Part shown: positions 24,881 to 34,700 of the stretch, one piece after another
How the letters are laid out: every line of letters starts with the position of its first letter
How positions within the stretch are numbered: the first letter of the stretch is position 1
Translations under genes and position numbers: made by a program
DNA from: Microbacterium sp.
GTDB taxonomy: Bacteria; Actinomycetota; Actinomycetes; Actinomycetales; Microbacteriaceae
DNA length: 64,000 bases
Reading direction: 5' to 3'
Assembly: GCF_017305435.1 (NCBI RefSeq)
Contig: NZ_JAFKIP010000002.1
Span: 434,001 to 498,000 of the forward strand
Notes under the pieces: model-generated
What the model was told of the DNA's origin: nothing
The model's input: the letters and a program-made list of their open reading frames with translations, nothing else
The model's database searches: none

Positions 24881-27043
24881 ATGACCTCGCTCACGCTCGA
24901 CTCGTCGCTCGTCGACGCGCTGGGTGCGAAGACGGCGGGCGTCTTCGAGCGCGCCTTCGGTCACGCCACGGTCGGCGACCTCCTGAACCACTATCCGCGC
25001 CGCTACGCCCGCCGCGGCGAGCTGACGCCGATCGCCTCGCTGCCGCTCGGTGAGCAGGTGACGATCGTCGCAGAGGTGCGCTCGGTGTCGTCGCGATCCA
25101 TGAAGCAGCGCTCGGGCTCGATCGTCGAGGTCGTCATCAGCGACGGCGTCGGTGCGCTGACGCTGACGTTCTTCAACCAGAAGTGGCGCGCCGATCAGCT
25201 GCGCGTCGGGCGGCAGGGCATCTTCTCCGGCAAGGTCGGCCAGTTCAAGGGGCAGCAGCAGCTCGCGCATCCCGACTACGAGCTCTTCGACGATGAGGAT
25301 GCCGCGCGACTGAACGCCGAGGTCCAACAGCACACTCCCATCCCGATCTATCCCGCGACGAGCACGATCGCGAGTTGGCAGGTGCAGAAGGCCGTCGGTG
25401 ACATCCTCGACCGGCTCGCGCCGGTGCCCGATCCGCTTCCGGAGCCGTTCCGACTGGCGCAGGGACTGTGGGACGCCGACACGGCGCTCCGCCGACTCCA
25501 TGCCCCGATCGATTTCGACGACGTCGAGCCTGCGCGGGCCACGATGCGGATGCACGAGGCGTTCGTCCTGCAGACGGCGCTCCTCCAGCAGCGACAGTTC
25601 GTCCGCGCGCTGTCTGCGACGGCGCGACCGGCGGGTGCACTGTTGGAGAGCTTCGACGAACGGCTGCCGTTCGCACGGACCGTCGATCAGGTCGCCGTCG
25701 GCGACGTCATCGCCCACGACCTCGAGGGGGAGTGGCCGATGAACCGCCTCGTCCAGGGCGAGGTCGGATCGGGAAAGACCCTCGTGGCCCTCCGCGCGAT
25801 GCTGCAGGTCGCGCAGTCGGGTGGGCAGTCCGCGCTCATCGCGCCGACCGAGGTGCTCGCCGCGCAGCACGTCCGCTCGATCGCCCGCATGCTGGGGCCG
25901 GAGCTCGCGCCTGAGCTCATGCCGACACTCCTCACCGGTCAGCTGCCCGCCGCCGAGCGGCGGAAGGCGGCGCTCCGCGCGGCATCCGGTCAGGCCCGGA
26001 TCGTCGTCGGCACGCACGCGCTGCTGAGCGCCTCGACGACGTTCGCCGACCTCGGGCTCGTGGTCGTCGACGAGCAGCACCGCTTCGGCGTCGAGCAGCG
26101 CGAGACCCTCCGGGCGAAGGGGACGGCGCCGCACGTGCTCGTCCTCACTGCGACGCCGATCCCGCGCACGGTGGCGATGACCGTGTTCGGTGACCTCGAC
26201 GTGTCGACGATCCGCACGCTTCCCGCCGGGCGCGCGGGCATCTCGACGCACGTCGCGCCCCTCGCGGAGAAGCCCGGCTGGTTCGGCCGGGTGTGGGAGC
26301 GTGCGGCCGAAGAGGTGGCTCAGGGGCGTCAGGTGTTCGTGGTGTGCGCGGCGATCGACGCCGAGGCAGGCGGCAAGGGGCAGGAGGAGCCGGAGCCCGC
26401 TCCCGTCCTGGAGGGGGAGCAGCCGCGCACCCGCTGGGGCGTCGCGCAGGTGCGTGAGCTGCTGGCATCCCACCCGCTCTACGACACGATCCGCGTCGAG
26501 ATCCTGCACGGCAGGATGCCGGGGGAGCAGAAGGATGCCGTGATGCAGGCCTTCGCGCGCGGCGAGATCGACGTCCTCGTCGCCACGACCGTCGTCGAGG
26601 TCGGCGTCGACGTGCCGAACGCCTCCACCATGATCATCCTGGAAGCCGACCGCTTCGGCGTCTCACAGCTCCACCAGCTGCGCGGACGCGTCGGCCGCGG
26701 CGAGCTCCCCGGCCTCTGCCTCCTCGTGACGGAGGCGCCCGACGGCACGCCCGCCCGCTCGCGCGTCGAGGCGGTCGCCGCGACGACCGACGGTTTCGCG
26801 CTGGCCGAGGTCGACCTCGAACTGCGCGGCGAAGGCGACGTCCTCGGCGACGCGCAGTCGGGGGCTCGTTCCTCGCTCCGTCTCCTGCGCGTCGTGGCCG
26901 ACGCGGACGTGATCGCGATCGCCCGAGAGGCGGCGGAGCGCGTGCTCGCGGACGACCCCGCGCTCCTCGCCCATCCGGGTCTCGCCGACGCCCTGCGCCG
27001 GCGCCTCGGGCGTGAGGAGCGCGCGGCGCTCGCCAAGAACTGA
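24881..27043 (+). CDS. recG: ATP-dependent DNA helicase RecG
   Basis: 720 aa. N-terminal OB/wedge domain, then a superfamily-2 helicase core with Walker A GEVGSGKT (near 295), DEQH box in [14 protein letters not shown] and motif [13 protein letters not shown]. Remodels stalled forks and branched DNA in repair. TAGACT lies 6 nt before the ATG: leaderless-like start. An insertion rich in Glu/Pro (about 500-520) separates the helicase motifs. Confidence 0.96.
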   Translation: MTSLTLDSSLVDALGAKTAGVFERAFGHATVGDLLNHYPRRYARRGELTPIASLPLGEQVTIVAEVRSVSSRSMKQRSGSIVEVVISDGVGALTLTFFNQKWRADQLRVGRQGIFSGKVGQFKGQQQLAHPDYELFDDEDAARLNAEVQQHTPIPIYPATSTIASWQVQKAVGDILDRLAPVPDPLPEPFRLAQGLWDADTALRRLHAPIDFDDVEPARATMRMHEAFVLQTALLQQRQFVRALSATARPAGALLESFDERLPFARTVDQVAVGDVIAHDLEGEWPMNRLVQGEVGSGKTLVALRAMLQVAQSGGQSALIAPTEVLAAQHVRSIARMLGPELAPELMPTLLTGQLPAAERRKAALRAASGQARIVVGTHALLSASTTFADLGLVVVDEQHRFGVEQRETLRAKGTAPHVLVLTATPIPRTVAMTVFGDLDVSTIRTLPAGRAGISTHVAPLAEKPGWFGRVWERAAEEVAQGRQVFVVCAAIDAEAGGKGQEEPEPAPVLEGEQPRTRWGVAQVRELLASHPLYDTIRVEILHGRMPGEQKDAVMQAFARGEIDVLVATTVVEVGVDVPNASTMIILEADRFGVSQLHQLRGRVGRGELPGLCLLVTEAPDGTPARSRVEAVAATTDGFALAEVDLELRGEGDVLGDAQSGARSSLRLLRVVADADVIAIAREAAERVLADDPALLAHPGLADALRRRLGREERAALAKN

Positions 27044-27060
27044 CGGATAGGCTGAGAACC

Positions 27061-27558
27061 ATGAACAACCGCATCGCGGTCGTCCCGGGTTCGTTCGACC
27101 CGCCGACTCTCGGTCACCTCGACGTCATCCGCCGTGCCGCCGGGCTCTACGACGAAGTGCACGTGCTCGTCGTGCACAACCCCGGCAAAGAGGCGATGCT
27201 GCCGATCGCGCAGCGTCTGACGCTCCTCGACCAGTCGATCAGCGAGCAGGAGATCCCCGGGAACATCGTCGTCGCCGCGTGGAGCATGGGTCTTCTCGTC
27301 GACTACGCGCAGGACGTGGATGCCGGGGTCCTCGTCAAGGGCATCCGCTCCCAGGTCGATGTCGCCTACGAGACGCCCATGGCGATCGTGAATCGTCACC
27401 TCGCCGAGATCGAGACGGTGTTCCTCCTGCCCGACCCGGCCCACGCGCTCGTGTCGAGCTCGCTCGTGCGTCAGGTGGCGGCGCTCGGCGGTGACGTGTC
27501 GCCGTTCGTCCCGGGTCCCGTCGCCCGCTTCCTCGACACCGGCGCGCGCGAGCGCTGA
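27061..27558 (+). CDS. coaD: phosphopantetheine adenylyltransferase
   Basis: 165 aa, usual length. Nucleotidyltransferase motif TLGH near residue 17 in [17 protein letters not shown] and the C-terminal SSSLVRQVA. Makes dephospho-CoA from phosphopantetheine and ATP. TAGGCT lies 7 nt before the ATG. Confidence 0.96.
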   Translation: MNNRIAVVPGSFDPPTLGHLDVIRRAAGLYDEVHVLVVHNPGKEAMLPIAQRLTLLDQSISEQEIPGNIVVAAWSMGLLVDYAQDVDAGVLVKGIRSQVDVAYETPMAIVNRHLAEIETVFLLPDPAHALVSSSLVRQVAALGGDVSPFVPGPVARFLDTGARER

Positions 27559-27596
27559 ACGACCGCGTCCGGCTGCTGCGCCGGTAGCATTGACAG

Positions 27597-28169
27597 GTGG
27601 TCAGAAAGCATGTGAACGGCCGGTTCGTCTTCCCGGTGCGCGACATCCTGCATCGCTCGGGAGAGATGCGCGAGTTCGAGATCGAAGTGCCCGCCCCCGA
27701 GAAGTGGGGCGAGGGACTCGTGTGGGTCGCGCAGGGCGAACCGGTCACGGTCGACGTCCGCCTGGAGGCGGTGCACGAGGGGATCCTCGTCACTGCGGAC
27801 ATCCGCTCCCGGTACACCGGTGTCTGCGGACGGTGCCTCACCGACGTGGCCGAGCCCGTCGAAGTCGAGTTTCAGGAGCTCTTCGGGTATTCTGGAGATG
27901 AAGCGAACGACTTCGAGGTTCAAGACGACCACGTGGATCTTGAAACTCCGGTCCGGGATTCGATCGTCCTGTCGCTTCCGTTCCAACCGGTGTGCCAGCC
28001 GGATTGCCCCGGTCTTGATCCGGCTACGGGCGAGAAGCTGGCGGAAGGCACCGTGCCGGAAACCCCGATCGACGATCGATGGATCGCGCTGGCCGCGCTG
28101 AAGGCCGACACCACAGACCACGACGGCGACGCAGCGCGCGACGACGTCTCCCACACAGAGAAGAGCTAG
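27597..28169 (+). CDS. YceD/DUF177 family protein
   Basis: 190 aa. YceD family, with the paired Cys motif CGRCL in the middle and a second Cys pair CQPDC later, typical of the actinobacterial form and probably metal-binding. Precedes rpmF with two bases between, as in many bacteria; the family has been linked to 23S rRNA or large-subunit assembly, mainly in plants and E. coli. GTG 27597 lies 6 nt after TAGCAT, a leaderless-like start. Confidence 0.88.
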   Translation: MVRKHVNGRFVFPVRDILHRSGEMREFEIEVPAPEKWGEGLVWVAQGEPVTVDVRLEAVHEGILVTADIRSRYTGVCGRCLTDVAEPVEVEFQELFGYSGDEANDFEVQDDHVDLETPVRDSIVLSLPFQPVCQPDCPGLDPATGEKLAEGTVPETPIDDRWIALAALKADTTDHDGDAARDDVSHTEKS

Positions 28170-28171
28170 CC

Positions 28172-28381
28172 ATGGCAGGTAACCCCCCGAAGCGGAAGGT
28201 CTCCCGCTCCAACACGCGTTCGCGTCGTGCGCAGTGGAAGGCCGAGGCGCCCACTCTCGTCAAGACGGTCGAGAACGGCAAGGTCGTCTACAGCCGTCCG
28301 CACCAGGCGAAGGTCGTCACCGACTCGCAGGGCACGGAGCTGTTCCTCGAGTACAAGGGCCGCAAGGTCGCCGACGTCTGA
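28172..28381 (+). CDS. rpmF: 50S ribosomal protein L32
   Basis: 69 aa, basic N-terminus with [19 protein letters not shown] as in actinobacterial L32. No CxxC zinc ribbon is present, so this is the C-minus, zinc-independent form. Cotranscribed with DUF177 and rnc. Confidence 0.96.
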   Translation: MAGNPPKRKVSRSNTRSRRAQWKAEAPTLVKTVENGKVVYSRPHQAKVVTDSQGTELFLEYKGRKVADV

Positions 28382-28394
28382 TCGTCGCGCCCTG

Positions 28395-29084
28395 ATGGAC
28401 GCGCAGATCGAGCAGACTCTGCTCACCGACAAGCTCGGGGTCGATATCGACCCCGAGCTTCTGTCGCTTGCCCTGACGCATCGCTCGTTCGCCTACGAGA
28501 ACGGCGGAGTGCCCCACAACGAGCGCCTCGAGTTCCTCGGCGACTCGATCCTCGGCCAGGCGGTGACGGTGCACCTGTACACGACGCACCCCGACCTGGA
28601 AGAGGGCGCGCTCGCGAAGCGGCGCGCGAGTGTCGTCTCGACGGTCGCCCTCGCCGAGGTCGCTCGGTCGATCGGGCTCGGCGCGCACGTCCGCTTGGGA
28701 CGGGGCGAGGCCCAGACCGGCGGTCGCGACAAGGATTCGATCCTCGCCGACACGATGGAGGCCGTCATCGGCGCCACCTTCCTGTCGGCGGGCCCCGAGG
28801 CATCCACGGCTCTCGTCCTGCGTCTCGTCGCTCCGCTCATGGCGGACCCCGAGCGCTACGGCGCCGCGATGGATCCCAAGACGAGCCTGCAGGAGCTCGC
28901 CGCACGGCTCGGCCTCGAGCCGCCGCGCTACGTCGTCGAGGCGGACGGACCCGACCACAACCGCGTCTTCACCGCCACGGTCACCGTCGGTGACGCCGCC
29001 CGGACCGGCACGGGCACGAGCAAGAAGCACGCCGAGATGGCCGGCGCCCTCGCCGTGTGGCACGCGCTGAGCGACCGCGACTGA
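28395..29084 (+). CDS. rnc: ribonuclease III
   Basis: 229 aa. Signature NERLEFLGDSILG with the catalytic Glu/Asp, DTMEAVIGA as the second acidic site, and a C-terminal double-stranded-RNA-binding domain (TSLQELAARLGL ... SKKHAEMAGALAVW). Processes rRNA and structured mRNAs. Follows rpmF by 13 nt. Confidence 0.96.
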   Translation: MDAQIEQTLLTDKLGVDIDPELLSLALTHRSFAYENGGVPHNERLEFLGDSILGQAVTVHLYTTHPDLEEGALAKRRASVVSTVALAEVARSIGLGAHVRLGRGEAQTGGRDKDSILADTMEAVIGATFLSAGPEASTALVLRLVAPLMADPERYGAAMDPKTSLQELAARLGLEPPRYVVEADGPDHNRVFTATVTVGDAARTGTGTSKKHAEMAGALAVWHALSDRD

Positions 29085-29090
29085 ACGCGC

Positions 29091-29996
29091 GTGCCTGAGC
29101 TCCCCGAAGTCGAAGTCGTGCGTGCGGGTCTCGCGCCGGCGATCGTCGGCGCACGCATCGACGCGGTGACGGTGCTCGATGAACGGGCCCTCACTCGGCA
29201 CGCCGGCGACGGAGCGGCGTTCGAACGCGTGCTGACGGGGCGAACGGTCTCCGCTGCCGCCCGCCGCGGCAAGTTCCTCTGGCTGCCGCTCGAGGATGCC
29301 GGATCGGAGCGCTCCCAGGCCATCGTCGGCCATCTGGGCATGAGCGGACAACTGCTGCTGCGCGCGCCCGGCGCAGCGCCCGAGCGGCACGAGCGGATCC
29401 GTCTCGACATCAGCCACCCGGAGCACGGAGAGCTCGCCGTGGTCTTCTGCGATCAGCGCACCTTCGGATCGTTGGCTATAGACGATCTCGTCCCGACGCC
29501 CGACGGTGCCGCGGGCGGCCGGGGCACGGATGCCGCCACCGTGCCCACCCAGGTCGCCCACATCGCCCGCGATCCGCTCGATCCCGCGTTTTCGGACAGC
29601 CGCTTCGCGGCGACGGTGCGCGCCAAGCGTTCCGGTGTCAAGCGAATCCTGTTGGATCAGACCGTCATCAGCGGCGTCGGGAACATCTACGCCGACGAGG
29701 CTCTCTGGGCCGCCCGCATCCACCCGGAGACGGCGGGCACCGCGCTCTCCGCCCGCGCGGTGACGACGCTCCTCGCCGAGATCCGCGTGGTCCTCGAGAA
29801 GGCCCTCGCCGAAGGTGGGACGAGCTTCGACGCGCAGTACGTCAACGTGAACGGGCAGGCCGGGTACTTCGCGCACTCGCTCAACGCCTACGGCCGCGAG
29901 GGACAGCCGTGTCCGCGGTGCGGCCGCCCCCTCCTCCGGATGTCGTTCATGAATCGCTCGAGCCACTTCTGCGCGCGATGTCAGCGTGTGCGCTGA
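29091..29996 (+). CDS. mutM: formamidopyrimidine-DNA glycosylase
   Basis: 301 aa. GTG start gives the catalytic Pro2-Glu3 (PELPEVEVV) needed for the glycosylase/lyase reaction; Lys in ARRGKFLW, and a C-terminal zinc finger (CPRCGRPL ... FCARCQR). Removes oxidised purines such as 8-oxoguanine. Only 6 bases after rnc. Confidence 0.96.
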   Translation: MPELPEVEVVRAGLAPAIVGARIDAVTVLDERALTRHAGDGAAFERVLTGRTVSAAARRGKFLWLPLEDAGSERSQAIVGHLGMSGQLLLRAPGAAPERHERIRLDISHPEHGELAVVFCDQRTFGSLAIDDLVPTPDGAAGGRGTDAATVPTQVAHIARDPLDPAFSDSRFAATVRAKRSGVKRILLDQTVISGVGNIYADEALWAARIHPETAGTALSARAVTTLLAEIRVVLEKALAEGGTSFDAQYVNVNGQAGYFAHSLNAYGREGQPCPRCGRPLLRMSFMNRSSHFCARCQRVR

Positions 29997-30005
29997 AGCC
30001 CCGGC

Positions 30006-31106
30006 TCAGGATTCCAGCGTCTTCTGCCACGCGCCGTTGTAGGCGACCGGGACGAATCCGATCCTCTCGTTGATGTCGAGCATGGGACGGTTCTCCTCCG
30101 CGTTGTAGGTGATGACGCGCGGCGAGTCGGGAGCGACCCGGGTACGCCACGTCTCGAGGCCCGCGCATTTGACGAGCTGGCCGAGGCGATGCCCGCGGTG
30201 CTCCTTCAGCACGAGAGTGTCCTCCTGCTGACTCGCGCGATGCGGATCGGGCCCGATGACGAGCTCGTTGAACGCGACGAGGTCGCCGGTCGCGACGTGC
30301 TGCGCGGCCGTCACGAGCATCGTGCGCGCGCCGTCGACGACGCGCGCGTCGTGCAGGGCCACGCGCTCGGCATCCCACGCCTCCTCATCGAACTCGAGCG
30401 CGCCCATCGGCGTGTCGGTCGACATGCGGGACTTCATCCAGGCGTAGCCGGCGACGTACTCCGGCGGGGTGGGCGCTGTCCACTGCACGATGCGATATCC
30501 GGCGGCGGCGCGCTCCGCCTCGGCGCGCAGGCGCGCGACGGTGTCGACGGATGCGGCGAGGTCGAGCGCGCTCTCGCGCTCGACCTGTTCGAGCGTGTAG
30601 CCGTGTCGCAGGTAGAAGCGGGCGATGTGATCCTCCGGGATCGAGCCGTAGCCCGTCGGCGCGGAGACCCGTGCGCCGCCGTCCGTCTCATCGGGATGCG
30701 CGCCCCAGGACTGCAGCACGGTGCGGCCGTGTTCGCGCGCGGTCTGCTCGACGAGGGCGTACGCTGCCGACCCGATGCCCTGACCCCAGTGCTGCCGCAG
30801 CAGCTCGATGAGCCAGAAGGCACCGCGGGAGCCGTCTTCGAGGGGGATGTCCACCGTGATGCGACCGATCTGGCGATCGTCTCGATAGACCGCCCACGCG
30901 TGGCGGATCTGCTCGGAGTTCGGCTGATAGTGCGGCAGCAGCTCCGCCGCGGCCAGAGTGTCGTCATCGCGACCGGTGAGTTCGCGGGCGATCTCGTTGC
31001 GGACGCGGGTGTATTCGGCGAACTCGGCGGCGTCTGCGGCATCCATCGACGCCGGAACGGTGAGGGGGCGGAACTGCGGGAGCTGCGCTCCGGCGATGTC
31101 TGTCAT
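30006..31106 (-). CDS. tandem-GNAT N-acetyltransferase
   Basis: 366 aa from ATG 31106 (AGGACC upstream). Two GNAT folds in tandem: the first with HWGQGIGSAAYALVEQTA as acetyl-CoA loop, the second with HRGHRLGQLVKCAGLETW and VITYNAEENRPMLDINERIGF. The arrangement resembles mycothiol synthase and other tandem GNATs, but mycothiol synthase signatures are not evident and the substrate is unknown. A four-fold TCGG repeat lies in its leader, and a strong hairpin separates it from the small ORFs upstream. Convergent with mutM, 9 bp apart. Confidence 0.82.
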   Translation of the reverse strand: MTDIAGAQLPQFRPLTVPASMDAADAAEFAEYTRVRNEIARELTGRDDDTLAAAELLPHYQPNSEQIRHAWAVYRDDRQIGRITVDIPLEDGSRGAFWLIELLRQHWGQGIGSAAYALVEQTAREHGRTVLQSWGAHPDETDGGARVSAPTGYGSIPEDHIARFYLRHGYTLEQVERESALDLAASVDTVARLRAEAERAAAGYRIVQWTAPTPPEYVAGYAWMKSRMSTDTPMGALEFDEEAWDAERVALHDARVVDGARTMLVTAAQHVATGDLVAFNELVIGPDPHRASQQEDTLVLKEHRGHRLGQLVKCAGLETWRTRVAPDSPRVITYNAEENRPMLDINERIGFVPVAYNGAWQKTLES

Positions 31107-31117
31107 GAGAGGGTCCT

Positions 31118-31134
31118 CGGTCGGTCGGTCGGTC
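31118..31134. repeat. tetranucleotide repeat (CGGT)4 upstream of the GNAT gene
   Basis: CGGTCGGTCGGTCGGTC lies 11-28 nt before the GNAT ATG on the complement strand. Simple repeats next to a ribosome-binding site can change spacing by slippage; four units is short, so this is only a possibility. Confidence 0.7.
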
Positions 31135-31155
31135 GTGTGCGGGATGCGGGGGAGT

Positions 31156-31194
31156 CGAGGTGTGGTCGGGCGTGTGCACGCCGACCACACCTCG
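31156..31194 (-). terminator. strong hairpin after the small-ORF unit
   Basis: CGAGGTGTGGTCGG (31156-31169) and its perfect complement (31181-31194), 14 bp with an 11-nt loop. It starts 15 nt past the stop codon of the 43-aa ORF and lies 49 nt before the GNAT start. No U-run, as is usual in high-GC genomes. Confidence 0.7.
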
Positions 31195-31209
31195 AGGCCC
31201 GCGCGGGGA

Positions 31210-31341
31210 TCACAGGAAGGGGCGCAGCTGCAGCAGCCGCTGCCAGTCCTGTTCGCGCTGCAGTCGCTCGCGCTGGGCGATGCGGATGCGGCGCTGGTCG
31301 TGTGCGGAAGCGTCGAAGTGGGACGCGGAGAACGTATGCAT
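31210..31341 (-). CDS. small ORF, 43 aa, unknown
   Basis: Begins MHTFSASHFDAS and continues as a highly charged, Gln/Arg-rich probable helix (RIAQRERLQREQDWQRLLQL). Third codon positions are mostly G or C, as in the surrounding genes. AAAGG lies 11 nt before the ATG. An in-frame GTG at 31479 would make an 89-aa form with no ribosome-binding site, which I consider less likely. It is the second ORF of a unit starting with the promoter at 31690. No family recognised. Confidence 0.55.
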   Translation of the reverse strand: MHTFSASHFDASAHDQRRIRIAQRERLQREQDWQRLLQLRPFL

Positions 31342-31513
31342 GAGTGGATGCCTTTGAATGGTGGTGGTGGCGCGGACCTCCCTGTCGAGGGAGCGCGCGA
31401 GGAGAGGTGCCGGGCTGCGGCTTCGGCGCACGGAGGCGCATGGGCGACGTGTCGCCGGGGACAGGCGCGTGGATCTCACGTCCGAGAGCGGACGGAGCCC
31501 TCCCGAGAACCGG

Positions 31514-31621
31514 TCAGACGGCCGTGGGAGTCGCGAGGATGATCGCGGCGCCGAAGGAGCGGGCCCCGGCGTACGCGACCGTGGGAGCGAACGCTCCGGT
31601 GGTGTCGATCTGCATCTTCAT
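31514..31621 (-). CDS. small ORF, 35 aa, with perfect Shine-Dalgarno
   Basis: Starts MKMQIDTTGAFAP and ends GAAIILATPTAV; mildly hydrophobic, Ala/Thr-rich C-terminal half, one Tyr, no Cys. The ribosome-binding site is a perfect AAAGGAGGTC (31637-31628 on the complement) 6 nt before the ATG, better than that of almost any other gene here. Its promoter (TTGACG-18-TAGCGT) is also one of the best in the window. 32 of 35 codons end in G or C. No family recognised; precursor peptide, leader peptide and small membrane-active protein all remain open. Confidence 0.6.
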   Translation of the reverse strand: MKMQIDTTGAFAPTVAYAGARSFGAAIILATPTAV

Positions 31622-31660
31622 GTCCGGGACCTCCTTTCTCGACTTCTGACGCGGTCTGCC

Positions 31661-31690
31661 ACGCTAGACCCGATTCGCCCGCCGCGTCAA
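31661..31690 (-). promoter_or_regulatory. strong promoter of the small-ORF unit
   Basis: On the complement: TTGACG (31690-31685), 18-bp spacer, TAGCGT (31666-31661). Expected start near 31654 gives a leader of about 33 nt to the 35-aa ORF. It is divergent from the smc promoter, whose -10 TAGCGT lies at 31715-31720. Confidence 0.72.
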
Positions 31691-31750
31691 GCGGGGGATG
31701 CGCGCGCCGTCCGATAGCGTGGTGCGCACACGAGCCGCGGAGGAACCCAG

Positions 31751-34700
31751 ATGCACCTGAAGAGCCTGACGCTCAAAGGGTTCAAGTCGTTCGCGCAGCC
31801 GACGACGTTCGCCCTCGAGCCGGGCGTCACCTGCATCGTCGGGCCGAATGGATCGGGCAAGTCCAACGTGGTCGACGCGCTCGCCTGGGTCATGGGCGAG
31901 CAGGGCGCGAAGACCCTCCGCGGCGGCAAGATGGAGGACGTCATCTTCGCCGGGACCTCCACCCGGGGCCCCCTCGGCCGCGCGGAGGTGCAGCTGACGA
32001 TCGACAACGGCGACGGCGCGTTGCCGATCGCGTACAGCGAGGTCACGATCAGCCGGACCCTCTTCCGCAACGGCACGAGCGAGTACGCGATCAACGGGGC
32101 GAGCTGCCGGCTCCTGGACGTCCAGGAGCTCCTCAGCGACTCCGGCCTCGGCCGTGAGATGCACGTCATCGTGGGTCAGGGACGGCTCGACAGCGTTCTG
32201 CAGGCCTCGCCGGAAGACCGACGCGGATTCATCGAGGAGGCTGCCGGCATCCTCAAGCATCGTCGCCGCAAGGAGAAGACGCTCCGCAAGCTCGACGCGA
32301 TGCAGGCGAACCTCACCCGGTTGAGCGACCTCGCCGGCGAGCTGCGCCGTCAGCTGAAGCCGCTCGGCAAGCAGGCGGAGATCGCACGCGAAGCGGCGAC
32401 GATCGCGGCAGTCGTCCGCGATGCGAAGGCGCGGCTCTACGCGGCCGACCTCGTGAGTCTGCGGACGCAACTCGCCGATCACGCGCGCGGTGAGCAGGAG
32501 CGTCACGCCGAGCGTCTCGTCCTGCAGGACCAGGCGGATCAGGTGAAGCTGCGGATCGACGCCGTCGAGGCGCAGCAGCGCTCCGAAGCCGTCGATGCCG
32601 CGCGGGGCGTCGCGTTCGCGCTCGAGAGAGTGCAGGAGCGACTTCGGAGTCTCTACTCGCTCGCGGGGCAGCGCTTGGCGCTCCTCGAGGACGACGGCAC
32701 GCTCGCGCTCGAGGTCGCGACGGTGAGTCAGGCGACGATCGACGAGGCGCGGGCCGAGATCGACGAGATCGCGGCGGGACTCGGAGACGCGCAGGATGCC
32801 GCCGCCGCAGCCGGTCGCGATGTCATCCGCGCACGCGCCGAACTCGATGCGCTCGACGCCGACATCGCCGCGCAGAGCGCGCTCGTCTCCGAGCACGACA
32901 TGCGCATCACGAAGCTGCGCGGCGCAGCGGACGCTGCCGGGTCACGCCTGGACGCGGTGCGCGCGGCGGTCGACCGTGCCGAGAAGGCGCTGGATGCCGC
33001 ACTCGCTCGTCGTGCCGAGACGGAGGAGGCTCTCGCCGGCGTCGATCCGGACCTGGCTCCCGAGGGATCCGCCGGCGAGCACGCAGCCGAGTACGAGCGC
33101 GCCCAGCGCACCGCGGCCGCCGCCGAGGCGGAGGTCACCGGGCTGCGCGACCGCCTGCACGCCGCGGAACGTGAGCTCGAGTCGCTGACCGCGCAATCGG
33201 CCGCGCTCGGGCGCGCGCTCGACGTGCGCAACGCCGCCGCCGCCCTCATCGAACGGGGCGGGCGCGGGGTGCGCGGTCTCGTCGGCGACGCCGTCAAGGT
33301 GACCCCGGGATACGAGGCCGCGATCTCCGCCGCTCTCGGCGTGCTCGCAGAGGGCGTGCTGGTCGACGATGTCGAGGCCGCCCTCGCCTTGGCGCGCATC
33401 GCGACGGAGGACGACCTCGGGCGGGTGGACATCGCGATCGCCGACGCACATTCCTCGATCGCGATCGTCCCGGCACTCGAGGGCGTCACTCCCGCGCAGG
33501 ATGTGATCACCGCACCGGAGGGTGTGCGCGGCATCCTCGCGAGAACCCTGATCGTGGACGACCTCGATGCCGCTCACGCCGCGGCGGCGCGCCTCGCCGG
33601 AGGCGACGGCGGCGGCGCCGTGACGATCGTGACGCGCGCGGGCGAGATCGTGACCGAGTACACGATCCGAGCCGGCTCGGGAGGCGGCCGGTCGCGCCTC
33701 GAACTCAGCGCCGAGCGCGACGCCGCGATGGCGCGGCTCACCGAGATCCGCGTCGTCGCCGATTCGTTGCGCGAAGCCCTGGCCGAGGCGCAGCAGGCCT
33801 GGGAGGATTCCCGACGCCATACGCGGGAGTCGCTGCAGCGCCTGCGCGATCACGACGCCGCCCTCGCGGCGCACACCGAGCAGCTGAACCGGGCGACCGT
33901 CCGCCACGAGGCGGCGGTCGCCGAGTGCGAACGCCTCGCGACCGGGCTCGCGCAGGTGCAGGCGACGGTGGCTGATGCCGAGAAGGCGGCTCGCGCGGCG
34001 AGTGAGGCGCTGACAGTGGCGCAAGAGGCGCCGCGGCCGATCCTCGATGCGTCGGCGCGCGAAGGACTTCTCGCCGCGCTCGACGCCACACGCGACGCAG
34101 AGATGCGGGCACGACTCGATGTCGAGACGCTCAAGGAGCGCGTCCGTGCGGGCGAGGCCCGCGTCGACCAGCTGTCTCGCCAACGCGAGCGAGAGCGCGC
34201 CGCCGCGGAGGAAGCCGCCCGGCGCGCCGTGATCCGCCGTGCGCAGCGCGAGATCGCCGCCGAGGTGACGGACACTCTCCCGCCGCTCCTCGACTCGGTC
34301 GATCGATCGGTGACGCAGGCGCGCGTCGAGCTGCAGCTCGCCGAGCGGGAGCGGACGGAGCTCACGACGGAGTTGACGGCGTTGCGCGCGCAGGATGCCG
34401 AGGTGCGAGAACGGCTCGCACGCCTCACCGAGAGCGTGCACGGTCTCGAACTCCAGATGCACGAGAAGCGCCTTCACGTCACGAGCCTGCTCGAGCGCGT
34501 GGCATCCGAGCTCGCGCTCGACGAGAATATTCTCATTTCGGAATACGGTCCCGACCAGCTCGTTCCCGGCGGGCGCGAGGAGGACGAGCCGCTGCCGTTC
34601 GAAGCGGCCACGCAGCGTCGCCGTCTCCAGGAGGCGGAGCGCAAGCTCGGTCAGCTCGGGCGCGTCAACCCGCTCGCGCTCGAGGAGTACGCGGCGCTGG

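Noticed and set aside
31344..31649. 101-codon + strand ORF in the smc upstream region
   Set aside because: Runs antisense to the 35-aa ORF; no ribosome-binding site, and it ends before smc with no coding signature.
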